Assembly (NCBI RefSeq): GCF_025056915.1
Contig: NZ_JANWVH010000001.1
Coordinates: forward strand, 62,001 to 126,000
Reading direction: 5' to 3'
Source: Meiothermus sp.
GTDB lineage: Bacteria; Deinococcota; Deinococci; Deinococcales; Thermaceae
Length of the DNA stretch: 64,000 bases
The notes under the pieces were generated by a model that saw only the letters and a program-made list of their open reading frames with translations, was not told the DNA's origin and ran no database searches. Shown piece after piece: positions 39,063-47,857 of the stretch; the stretch's first letter is position 1, and every line of letters begins with the position of its first letter. A program made the translations under genes and the position numbers.

Positions 39063-39833
39063 ATGCTGCGGGTACTGATCTGGGAATTTGGCAAGCTGGT
39101 GCGGCTGCGCTCGGTGCAGATTGGGCTGCTGGCGGCTTTGGTGCTCCCTGTTTTGTGGGCCTTTGCGCCAGGGCTCAGGGCGCAGTATGGCCTCGAGCTG
39201 GTCTCGGGCTGGCAGGTGCCGGCGCTGTCGCTCCTGACCGGGATGGACTTCCTGTTTCCCTTCCTGACCGCCATGGCGGCGGCGGAGGTGCTGGGCTCGG
39301 AAGTCTCGATGGGCACCCTCAAGTCGGTGCTTTTGCGCCCCAGTCCGCGCAGTCGCTTGCTGGGGGCCAAAATCATCGTGGTGCTGGCCTACCCCTTCAT
39401 CTTGCTGCTGGTGAGCCTGGTGGGTTCGTTGCTGGCTGGCCTGCCTTTTGGCCTGGGCAGCTTCTTCGGGGGCACCGGCCTGGGTGAGGGTAGCTTTGCG
39501 GGTGTGGGCCAGCTCACGCCCTCCGGTGCCCTGGCCGAGCTGGTGCGGGCCCATGCCCTGGCTGCGGTGGTGCTCTGGCCCCTCTCGGCCCTGGCCATGC
39601 TCTACGCGGTGGTCTTCCTCAGCACCACCTCGGCGGCGCTGGCGGCGGTCTCGACCCTGCTCCTGATGCGCCTTCTGATCGCCTTCCCGGCCATCCAGCC
39701 CTTCCTGCTGACCAGCTACCTGGACCTGTACATCCGCCCCGCCGCGGTGGCTCTGGGCCTGCCTTTGCTCATCATCTACACGGTGGGCTTCGCCTTTCTG
39801 GCCCTGCTCATCTTCGAGCGCAAGGACATCTGA
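39063..39833 (+). CDS. ABC-2 type transporter permease
   Basis: Multi-TM; EVLGSEVSMGTLKSVLLRPSPRSRLLGAKIIVVL. Confidence 0.85.
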   Translation: MLRVLIWEFGKLVRLRSVQIGLLAALVLPVLWAFAPGLRAQYGLELVSGWQVPALSLLTGMDFLFPFLTAMAAAEVLGSEVSMGTLKSVLLRPSPRSRLLGAKIIVVLAYPFILLLVSLVGSLLAGLPFGLGSFFGGTGLGEGSFAGVGQLTPSGALAELVRAHALAAVVLWPLSALAMLYAVVFLSTTSAALAAVSTLLLMRLLIAFPAIQPFLLTSYLDLYIRPAAVALGLPLLIIYTVGFAFLALLIFERKDI

Positions 39834-39875
39834 GGCAGGCTTTCCGCTTTCGCCTTTGGGCCTTAGGCTTTAGCT

Positions 39876-40352
39876 ATGAGCAAACTCACCCATTTCCAGG
39901 AGGGCAGGCCGCGCATGGTGGATGTAAGCGAGAAAAGCCCCACCCTGCGGACCGCAACCGCCGAGGCCACCGTGCGGTTGCAACCGGAGGCGGTGGAGGC
40001 GCTTCGGGAAGGCGGGGTGGGGAAGGGCGACCCCCTGAGCGTGGCCCAGCTTGCGGGCATTCTGGCGGCCAAAAAAACCGGGGAGCTGATTCCCCTGTGC
40101 CATCTGCTGCCCATCACCAGCGCCGAGGTCGAGCTTCGTTTTGTGCCGGAAGAAGCCCGGGTGCACATCACCGCCACGGTCAAGACCAAAGCCGAGACCG
40201 GGGTGGAGATGGAAGCCCTCACGGCCTGCGCGGTCGCGGCCCTGACCGTTTACGACATGCTCAAGGCGGCCAGCAAGGGCCTGGAAATTACCGACCTGCG
40301 CCTCTTGCACAAGGCCGGGGGCAAGTCGGGTGAGTGGAAGCGGAGCCGCTAG
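39876..40352 (+). CDS. moaC: Cyclic pyranopterin monophosphate synthase MoaC
   Basis: [60 protein letters not shown]. Confidence 0.96.
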   Translation: MSKLTHFQEGRPRMVDVSEKSPTLRTATAEATVRLQPEAVEALREGGVGKGDPLSVAQLAGILAAKKTGELIPLCHLLPITSAEVELRFVPEEARVHITATVKTKAETGVEMEALTACAVAALTVYDMLKAASKGLEITDLRLLHKAGGKSGEWKRSR

Positions 40353-40360
40353 ACTCAAAT

Positions 40361-40942
40361 ATGCCCGCGCCTCCCAAGCTCCAGGTCAGGTTTGCCGATG
40401 AAGCCATGCAGAAGCTGGCGGCGAAGCACGGCCCCGCGCCCTTTGCGCCGCATCCTTTTCCACGGCGTGCGCCGTATGTGGTGCTGCTCAGCTCCATTGT
40501 GAGCCAGCAGCTTTCCGGCAAGGCTGCCGACACCATCTGGCAGCGCCTCTCGAGCCGCTTTGCGCTCGAGCCCGAGGTGCTCTGGCAGGCCCGCACCGAG
40601 GATTTGCGGGCAGTGGGGTTGTCGAATGCCAAGGCCCGCTACGTGCAGGATTTGTCGCGCTTTGCCCTGGAAGGGGGCCTCCTGGGCATTGAACACCAGC
40701 CCGACCCGGAAGTCATCCGTCGCCTGACCCAGGTCAGGGGCATTGGGGTCTGGACGGTGCAGATGTTTTTGATGTTTGGCCTGGGCCGCCCCGATGTCTG
40801 GCCGGTGCTTGATCTGGGCATTCGCAAAGGGGCCCTACAACTGTACGGCATTAGCGAGCGAGAGGCTCTCGAAGAACTCGGGGAGCGTTTCCGGCCCTAC
40901 CGCTCGCACGCGGCCTGGTATTTGTGGCGGGTACTGGAGTGA
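40361..40942 (+). CDS. DNA-3-methyladenine glycosylase family (AlkA-like, HhH-GPD)
   Basis: LLSSIVSQQLSGKAADTIWQRL, LTQVRGIGVWTVQMFLMFGLGRPDVWPVLDLGIRKG. Confidence 0.92.
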   Translation: MPAPPKLQVRFADEAMQKLAAKHGPAPFAPHPFPRRAPYVVLLSSIVSQQLSGKAADTIWQRLSSRFALEPEVLWQARTEDLRAVGLSNAKARYVQDLSRFALEGGLLGIEHQPDPEVIRRLTQVRGIGVWTVQMFLMFGLGRPDVWPVLDLGIRKGALQLYGISEREALEELGERFRPYRSHAAWYLWRVLE

Positions 40943-40955
40943 AACCAACTTAATC

Positions 40956-41042
40956 GCGCTCTTCACAGACGTGGCCGCCCACGAAAACGAGAATGCGTCA
41001 AAAAAGACGCAACCTCCGGCCTCCGGCATAAACGGCCACTAG
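40956..41042. repeat. Family 1 dispersed repeat, copy E (left end plus degenerate interior)
   Basis: GCGCTCTTCACAGACGTGGCCGCCCACGAAAACGAGAATGCG ... CGGCCACT. Confidence 0.6.
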
Positions 41043-41079
41043 CAATCTGGCCAGACCGCTCTTGGTTGGAGCAAACTGC

Positions 41080-41352
41080 TCAGGGTTGCAGGGGTTGGCT
41101 GCGCACCGTGAAACGCAGGGCAGTGCGTTCCTCGCTCTCGAGCTCGAGCTTTACAAAAGCGGGTTTCACAATCAGGTCGAGGTTATCGGGGGCAATATAA
41201 CCCCTGGCAATTGCAATCGCCTTGACCGCTTGATTGACTGCCTCGGGGCCAATGGCCTGTACCTCGACCTCGCTCTGGGAGCGCAGCAAAGCTGCAATAG
41301 CACCCGCAACGGAGTTGGGACGTGACTTGCCGGATACACGCAGCGTTTCCAC
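41080..41352 (-). CDS. Stage V sporulation protein S family (SpoVS)
   Basis: VETLRVSGKSRPNSVAGAIAALLRSQSEVEVQAIGPEAVNQAVKAIAIARGYIAPDNLDLIVKPAF; GTG start after GGGGAGG. Confidence 0.93.
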   Translation of the reverse strand: METLRVSGKSRPNSVAGAIAALLRSQSEVEVQAIGPEAVNQAVKAIAIARGYIAPDNLDLIVKPAFVKLELESEERTALRFTVRSQPLQP

Positions 41353-41380
41353 AGTACCTCCCCAGGCCCAACGCTCCCTC

Positions 41381-41424
41381 AATGCATTAATTGCATTGTA
41401 GGTGCAATAGGGATGCAATGTCAA
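41381..41424 (-). promoter_or_regulatory. SpoVS promoter with iterated TTGCA/TGCAA motifs
   Basis: Minus strand TTGACA (41424-41419), 18 bp, TACAAT (41400-41395); TTGCAT, TTGCAC, ATGCAA, ATGCAT repeats. Confidence 0.65.
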
Positions 41425-41537
41425 GAAAATGCGTTCATGGTGGGTTTTTTACCGGCTTTCGCCGTGGTTGGGCAGCCGAGGCTGGGTAAATCGTCCCAAA
41501 CCATCAAATGCAGGATTTCTACACCGCCTGCTTCGTA

Positions 41538-41566
41538 TTGACGCAAGGCAGGGGGATTCGTATACT
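41538..41566 (+). promoter_or_regulatory. Predicted sigma-70-type promoter of gltB
   Basis: TTGACG 41538-41543, 17 bp, TATACT 41561-41566. Confidence 0.65.
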
Positions 41567-41641
41567 GCTTCAAATCTTCGCAAACTTATGCGGAGGTTCT
41601 TCCCCCACATCCTGTTTGCCTAGCTCTGGAGGTCTGGTCAG

Positions 41642-44600
41642 ATGAAATTTAGTGAGGCTTATCCTGGTATACCAAATGGACGCGATGCTTGTGGGATTAT
41701 TGCCATCGCCGAAAAAAGCGCACGCCCCAGCCATGCCAACGTGCAGCGTACCATCGAAAGCCTCTATAAGATGGCCCACCGTGCCGGTTTGATTCGGGGG
41801 GAAGGGGATGGCACAGGCATCCAGACCGACCTCCCGCGCGAGCTATGGGCCGGTTACCTCTATGAAGCGGGGCTGGATAGCAACCTGGCCCAGAACCCCC
41901 GCTTTTTTGTGGGACACCTGTTTGTTCCCAAGAGCGAAGCCACGCGGGTGCAAGAGCTTTTCGATTTGTTCCGGGTAGAGGGCTCCAGGCGGGGCATCAA
42001 GCTGTTGCTGGAGCGCAAGGGAGAGACCAACAGCAGCGTGCTGGGGCCGGTGGGCAAGCGCACCGAGCCGCTTTTTTACCAGGTGGCCGGGCTCTCTACC
42101 GATGGCGATGGCCCCTTGTGGGAGCTGGGGCTGCTGCTGGAAGAGCGCTTCCCGGTGCATGTGGTCTCGCTTTCCACGGCCACCGTGGTGTACAAGGTGC
42201 GCGGCTCCGCCGAGATTCTCAAGCGCTACTTCCCGGAGCTCTCGCGGGCGGAGTACAAATCCACCCTCACCCTGGGCCACAACCGCTACTCCACCAACAC
42301 CATGTCCACCTTCGAGGCGGTGCAGCCCTTTGGCCTGCTGGGCCACAACGGCGAGATTAACACCATCGAGCGGCTGCGGCGCGAAGGGCGTTTTTTGAAT
42401 ATCCCTCTCACCGGTGGTTCCGATTCGCAAGACCTCAACCGCATCCTCGAGGGCCTGCTTTACCGCTTTGGCCTCTCCTTGCCGGAGGCCATGGATGTGG
42501 TCTTTCCCCCCATTTTGGGTGAGATTAAGAACTACTCCCCGGCCTTGCAAGACCTGTACATGAGCCTGCGCCAGCGCTTTGGCCCGCTGGCCCAGGGGCC
42601 CGCTGCGCTGGTCACACGCCACCGTGAGGAGGCGGTTTTTGGCACCGATGCCATGGGGCTGCGGCCCTTGTGGTTCGTTGAGACCGAATCGGAGTACGTT
42701 TTCAGCTCGGAGCGGGGGGTTTTTACGGTGGAGGAGTTCGTTTCCGAGCCCCGCCCCTTTGCCCCGGGGGAAAAGATGTACCTGCGCCTGACCTCCGATG
42801 GGGCGCGGCTTTTTCCCTTCGACCGCCACCAGCGTCAGGTGCTGGAGCGCATCCTGACCAAAACCCACAGCCTCGAGGGCTACCGCACCCATCTGGCCGG
42901 GCCGCGCTACGGCTCGGTTCCCCCGCTGGCCGGGGGCAGCGAGGCCCAGGTGGAAGACAAGCCCGCGCCGCCCTCGCTGAACCTCGAGCGGGCCTACGGC
43001 TGGGACCGCTGGGACGCCGGTTACATTGAGGCCCTGGCCGAAAACGGCAACGAGCCCATCGGCTCGCTCGGCTACGACGGCCCCATCGCGGCGCTGAACC
43101 CCGAGAAGCCCAACCTCTCGGAGTTCTTCAAGGAAACGGTGGCGGTAGTGACCAACCCGGCCATTGACCGCGAGCGCGAGATTGAACACTTCTCCACCCG
43201 CAGCATCCTGGGGCGTCGGCCCCTGCCCGACGGACGGGGGGCGGGCCACGTAGAAGAAATGGTCGTACCGGTGCTTCTGGAAGAGACCGCGCCCACCGTT
43301 GGGGCCATTGCACAAGGCCAGGGCACCCTGACCTATGAAGAGGCCCTGCGCCGGTTTGAGCACGTGGTGCTGCCCTTGCAGTTTTCGGTGGAGGAGGGGA
43401 TTGCTGCCGGGCTCAGGCGACTCCAGGAAAGCGCGGTGGAGGCCGTCCAGAGCGGGGCTGAACTCCTGGTGCTTTCCGACCGGGGGGCTTTTGAGGGCGG
43501 GGTCTGGCTGGATGTGTACCTGGCCCTGGCGGCGATTGGCCGTTCGCTCGAGGAGGCCCGCGATGGGGAGGGCATCTCCCTGCGCCGTCGCACCTCAATC
43601 CTGGTGCACTCGGGCGGGGTGCGCAACCTGCACGATGTGGCGGTCTGCCTCGGCCTGGGGGCCGATGCGGTCGCCCCCTGGCTCATGCAACAGAAGGCCC
43701 AGGCCGCCAAGGGTGTGCTGGGTTTGCAAAACCTGCTCGAGGGCCTCAAGAAGGGCCTGGAAAAGGTCATCTCCACCATGGGCATCCACGAGGTGCGCGG
43801 CTACGGGCGCATCTTCAGCGCCATCGGCCTCAAGCCCGATCTGGCCCAGGAGTTCGGCATCCGCAACTTCCTGGGCTCCGATAAGGCCGGCTACGGCCTG
43901 CTGGAGCTCGAGCGCACCCTCTTGGAGCGGCTCAACCTGCTCAATGCCGAAAAGGTTCTGCCGGCCAAGGACTTCCGCTTCAATCCCCGCATCTTCAAGG
44001 CGGCCATGGAGGTTTCCTCGGGCCAGTCGCCCTACGAGCACTTCCAGGAGAAAGTGCGGGGGCTCGAGCAAGAATCGCCGGTTGCAGCCCGACAACTGTT
44101 GGGCATCAAGTCGGTAAACAAGTCCCCGGTCAGCCCGGAGGAAGTGGACCTGAGCGTGGGGGGACACTCCCTGCCTTTTGTGATTACCGCCATGAGCTTT
44201 GGCTCCCAGGGCGAGGCCAGCTTTAGGGCCTATATCGAGGCGGCCAAAAAGCTCAACATGGTCTGCATCAACGGGGAAGGCGGCGAAATCCCCGATATGC
44301 TGGGCAAATACACCCACTGGCGCGGGCAGCAAGTGGCCTCGGGCCGCTTTGGGGCCCATGCCTACATGCTCAACTCGGCGGGCTTTATCGAGATTAAAAT
44401 CGGCCAGGGGGCCAAGCCCGGCGAGGGGGGTCACCTGCCGGGCAAAAAGGTCACGGCCAAGGTGGCCGCAGCCCGCAACGCGGTGCCCGGTGTGGATCTG
44501 ATTTCACCCTCCAACAACCACGACCTCTACTCCATCGAAGACCTGGCCCAATTGATTGAAGAGCTCAAAACCATCAACCCCAAGGCCAAGGTCTCGGTCA

Positions 44601-46138
44601 AGGTGCCGGTCATTCCGGGCATCGGCACCATCGCCGTGGGTATCGCCAAGGCCGGGGCCGACGTGATCGCCCTCTCGGGCTTCGAAGGTGGCACCGGGGC
44701 CGCCCGCTGGCACGCCCTCAAATACGCCGGGCTGCCGGTGGAAATCGGGGTACGCCGCGCACATCGGGCGTTGGTGCGGGCGGGGCTGCGCGACAAGGTC
44801 GAACTCTGGGCCGACGGCGGTCTCAAAACCGCCTACGACACCTTGCGGATGGTGCTTTTGGGGGCCGACCGGGTAGGTATGGCCACCATGGCCATGGTGG
44901 CGATTGGCTGCACCATCTGCCGCCAGTGCCAGATGGACACCTGCCATGTGGGCATCGCCACCCAGATTGAAACCGTGGAGCAGGCCCAGGCCCATGGTCT
45001 GAAGCGGTTTGTGCCCCAGGAGCAAGACCGGGCCGTTGAGCAGCTGGTTCATTTCTTCGGCGCTAAGGGCGACGAACTGCGGCGCATGGTCGCAGCCCTC
45101 GGCGCAGCAAGCCTGCGGGAACTGGTGGGCCGCAGCGACCTGTTGACGCAGGAAAGCCACCACGAGGAACTCGACCTTAGCTACTTCTTCGAGCCGGTGA
45201 CGGCCCCTGAGTGGCTGGGTGAGCGCTCGGCCCACGTGCTGCGCAAGCCCCTGAACCAGCTGACCCGCTCGATTACCGAGGTGGTCACCGGCGCTTACGC
45301 CGAGGGCGGTCGGGCGCTTCTGTTCCAGGAAGGGCCGGTCGGCTCAACCGACCGCGCCCTGGGCACCCACCTGGCCGGCGAGATTGCCCGGCGTCGCCTG
45401 TATGGCAAGGGCTGGGATGCCAAAGTGGAGCTTCGCTTCGATGCAGGGAGCGTGGCAGGCAACGGCATTGCGGCCTTCAACGTAGAGGGGCTGGACATTG
45501 TGGTTGAAGGGGGCGCTCAGGACGGCATTGCCAAGAATGCCTACGGGGGCAAGGTGGCCATCCTCAAGGGCCGTAACCCCTTTGGCCAGTACGTGGACGG
45601 CTCGGTAGGGAAGTCTTTCGCCTATGGCGCCATCGGCGGCTTGCTGATTGTGGAAGGGCAGGCCGACAGCCGTTTCTGCATCCGCCTTTCGGGGGCCGAT
45701 GTGGTGCTGGCCGGCGAGCCAGACCGGCCCGTGCAGGACGAACTCGGCAACATTGCGGCCCGCGCTCAAGCCAAGGGTTTTGCCTTCGAATACATGACCC
45801 GCGGACGGGCAGTGGTGCTCGGCGACCCGGGCCCGTGGATCTGCTCCGGGATGACCGGGGGGCGGGTTTACCTGCGCTTCTGGCCGGAAATGGGCCTCAA
45901 CGAGGAAGCCATGCACCGGCGGCTGGCTAAAGGGGCCAAGGTCACCATCCAGAAACTAGACGAGCGCGGGATTGCCGACGTGCGCGAACTGATGAGCGCC
46001 TATCTCGACGCTTTGCGCGACGCCGAGCGCGAAGACAAGGCCGAGCGTTTGATGAAGCTGCTGGCCGACCCTGCGACCCATTTCCGCATGGTGTTGCCCA
46101 CCAACCAGCAAGTGGTGCAGGAGGTCAGCACCGAGTAG
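41642..46138 (+). CDS. gltB: Glutamate synthase large subunit
   Basis: DACGIIAIAEK Ntn-Cys region, GHNRYSTNT, FVITAMSFGSQGEASF, SPSNNHDLYSIEDLAQLI, CRQCQMDTCHVGIATQ Fe-S region. Confidence 0.96.
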   Translation: MKFSEAYPGIPNGRDACGIIAIAEKSARPSHANVQRTIESLYKMAHRAGLIRGEGDGTGIQTDLPRELWAGYLYEAGLDSNLAQNPRFFVGHLFVPKSEATRVQELFDLFRVEGSRRGIKLLLERKGETNSSVLGPVGKRTEPLFYQVAGLSTDGDGPLWELGLLLEERFPVHVVSLSTATVVYKVRGSAEILKRYFPELSRAEYKSTLTLGHNRYSTNTMSTFEAVQPFGLLGHNGEINTIERLRREGRFLNIPLTGGSDSQDLNRILEGLLYRFGLSLPEAMDVVFPPILGEIKNYSPALQDLYMSLRQRFGPLAQGPAALVTRHREEAVFGTDAMGLRPLWFVETESEYVFSSERGVFTVEEFVSEPRPFAPGEKMYLRLTSDGARLFPFDRHQRQVLERILTKTHSLEGYRTHLAGPRYGSVPPLAGGSEAQVEDKPAPPSLNLERAYGWDRWDAGYIEALAENGNEPIGSLGYDGPIAALNPEKPNLSEFFKETVAVVTNPAIDREREIEHFSTRSILGRRPLPDGRGAGHVEEMVVPVLLEETAPTVGAIAQGQGTLTYEEALRRFEHVVLPLQFSVEEGIAAGLRRLQESAVEAVQSGAELLVLSDRGAFEGGVWLDVYLALAAIGRSLEEARDGEGISLRRRTSILVHSGGVRNLHDVAVCLGLGADAVAPWLMQQKAQAAKGVLGLQNLLEGLKKGLEKVISTMGIHEVRGYGRIFSAIGLKPDLAQEFGIRNFLGSDKAGYGLLELERTLLERLNLLNAEKVLPAKDFRFNPRIFKAAMEVSSGQSPYEHFQEKVRGLEQESPVAARQLLGIKSVNKSPVSPEEVDLSVGGHSLPFVITAMSFGSQGEASFRAYIEAAKKLNMVCINGEGGEIPDMLGKYTHWRGQQVASGRFGAHAYMLNSAGFIEIKIGQGAKPGEGGHLPGKKVTAKVAAARNAVPGVDLISPSNNHDLYSIEDLAQLIEELKTINPKAKVSVKVPVIPGIGTIAVGIAKAGADVIALSGFEGGTGAARWHALKYAGLPVEIGVRRAHRALVRAGLRDKVELWADGGLKTAYDTLRMVLLGADRVGMATMAMVAIGCTICRQCQMDTCHVGIATQIETVEQAQAHGLKRFVPQEQDRAVEQLVHFFGAKGDELRRMVAALGAASLRELVGRSDLLTQESHHEELDLSYFFEPVTAPEWLGERSAHVLRKPLNQLTRSITEVVTGAYAEGGRALLFQEGPVGSTDRALGTHLAGEIARRRLYGKGWDAKVELRFDAGSVAGNGIAAFNVEGLDIVVEGGAQDGIAKNAYGGKVAILKGRNPFGQYVDGSVGKSFAYGAIGGLLIVEGQADSRFCIRLSGADVVLAGEPDRPVQDELGNIAARAQAKGFAFEYMTRGRAVVLGDPGPWICSGMTGGRVYLRFWPEMGLNEEAMHRRLAKGAKVTIQKLDERGIADVRELMSAYLDALRDAEREDKAERLMKLLADPATHFRMVLPTNQQVVQEVSTE

Positions 46139-46244
46139 TACCGAGTATTAGGGGTACAAGGTTCTCGAAGGTGGGGGGTGGGTCTCTACCACCCGTCCCC
46201 CTACGCCCTAACCTTTGCTTTGACGAACCGCTCTCTTCCGCGTG

Positions 46245-46426
46245 GTTGGGGAGGGTATCGGACAAGACCCCCAATCGGCTCGTTGCGTGAAGGGCCAGCC
46301 CAGCCACCCCACCGGGCCCCCCTACCCCTCCGAGGTAGGGGAGGGACAGAGCGAGTCCGGGCTAGGGTAGACTCATTTCGCTCACCGTGCGGGTGTGGTT
46401 GTACGGGCTTTTATGCGGCGCAGCAG
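46245..46426 (+). repeat. Family 2 structured intergenic repeat, copy 1
   Basis: GTTGGGGAGGGTATCGGACAAG...GTAGGGGAGGGACAGAGCGAGTCC...CTCACCGTGCGGGTGTGGTTGTACGGGCTTTTATGCGGCGCAG. Confidence 0.8.
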
Positions 46427-46585
46427 TCATTGGCATTCAAAGTGTTCAAGCAAGGTTGGTATGACCTGGTGCAACCGAAACCAAGCTGACTTGTTGGAGT
46501 GTGTCCAAAAACGCATTCTGTATTGGGATTCAATCTTTGTTCGGTAGCTTTCCGACGATTTTATGTCAAGGTACAATTGTCCCAA

Positions 46586-47143
46586 ATGGAAGCCGGGGCT
46601 CTACTGACCAAGCTGATGGAGCGTACCGGACTGCAAGAGCGGCATATCCAGATGCTTCGGAGGCTGGAGCCCCTCATGGCCCCAATGGCTACAGAAATTG
46701 CCCTGGCCTTCTACGATTACCTGGGCCGGGATGACGAGATGCGGGCCATCCTCTGGGACTCTCCTGGCAGGGTCGAGCGGCTCTATCAAAGCTTTGCCGA
46801 CTGGTACCGGGGGCTTTTTTGTGGTTTATACGACGACGAGTATGCCGAGAAGCGGGCTCGCATTGGCCTGGTGCACGCCGCCATCGGGGTCAAGCCCAGT
46901 TTCATCGTGCCCGCATTTGGCATCGTGCAGGAGTTATCCCTCGAGCACCTGCGCAACACCCTGCGTTCCCCCGAAATCTTCAGTGCGGTGGAAGCCTTCG
47001 AGAAGATCATGGCCATCGAGGCGGCCATAATGCAGGATAGCTATATGCAGGCCATGGAGTACGGGTATCGCCTGGGGGTGGCTGCCGACCAGGAGAAAGC
47101 CCTGGTGGCGGGGGCCAGGGCTATGCTGGGAAAAGCCAACTGA
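46586..47143 (+). CDS. Protoglobin-domain protein, paralog 1 (185 aa)
   Basis: YDYLGRDDEMRAILWDSPGRVERLYQSFADWYRGLF, KRARIGLVHAAIGVKPSFIVPAFGIVQE (proximal His region). Confidence 0.85.
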   Translation: MEAGALLTKLMERTGLQERHIQMLRRLEPLMAPMATEIALAFYDYLGRDDEMRAILWDSPGRVERLYQSFADWYRGLFCGLYDDEYAEKRARIGLVHAAIGVKPSFIVPAFGIVQELSLEHLRNTLRSPEIFSAVEAFEKIMAIEAAIMQDSYMQAMEYGYRLGVAADQEKALVAGARAMLGKAN

Positions 47144-47252
47144 ACGGGTGGGTCAGGGATTCAGGGTCGCGGGCAAGATAAGCCATGCAGTGGCTTTCTA
47201 CAACGGGCCATCGGCTATGAGACACTGGTATCCCTGAAGTACAATCCCTGGG

Positions 47253-47804
47253 ATGAAGGCTGAAGAGCTGCTGCAAACCCTGGTGCGTCGCACGGGGTTG
47301 ACGTCGCAGCACATCCACACCCTGAAAAGCCTCGAGCCTATTGCCGGCCCCCTGGCCCCCGAGGTAGCCCTGGCCTTTTACGATTACCTGGGCCGCGACC
47401 CCGAGATGCACGAGATACTGTGGAGCGTGCCGGGTCGGGTCGAGCGGCTGTATCGTTCCTTTGCGGTCTGGTATCGGGAGCTTTTTTCCGGTCTGTACGA
47501 TGAGGCCTATGCCCGACGCCGAATTCAGATTGGGCTGGTGCATGCGCGGGTTGGTGTTCGACCTGGACACTTCATTCCAGCGGTGGGCATCGTGCAGGAG
47601 CTGACCCTCGAGCACCTTCGCAACGCGCTGCGCGGCGCGGATATTCTGGCGGCCATTACAGCCTTTGAAAAAATCATGGCCATCGAGATTGCCCTCATGC
47701 AAGAGAGCTATTTCAGTGCGCTGTGGGAAGGGCTCAAGCTGACCGAAAACGAGCAGCTAGCCCTGATGGAAGGGGCGCGGGTGCTGCTGGAGAAAGCCCG
47801 TTGA
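47253..47804 (+). CDS. Protoglobin-domain protein, paralog 2 (183 aa)
   Basis: YDYLGRDPEMHEILWSVPGRVERLYRSFAVWYRELF, RRIQIGLVHARVGVRPGHFIPAVGIVQE; clearly paralogous to preceding gene. Confidence 0.85.
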   Translation: MKAEELLQTLVRRTGLTSQHIHTLKSLEPIAGPLAPEVALAFYDYLGRDPEMHEILWSVPGRVERLYRSFAVWYRELFSGLYDEAYARRRIQIGLVHARVGVRPGHFIPAVGIVQELTLEHLRNALRGADILAAITAFEKIMAIEIALMQESYFSALWEGLKLTENEQLALMEGARVLLEKAR

Positions 47805-47857
47805 GCTTGAAAAGGACCCTTGCTCGGCAAGGAGTGGCGGCCTTGTAAGATTAGGGC

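Noticed and set aside
41843-43363. 506-aa antisense ORF within gltB
   Set aside because: Antisense artifact; gltB motifs are clear on the plus strand.
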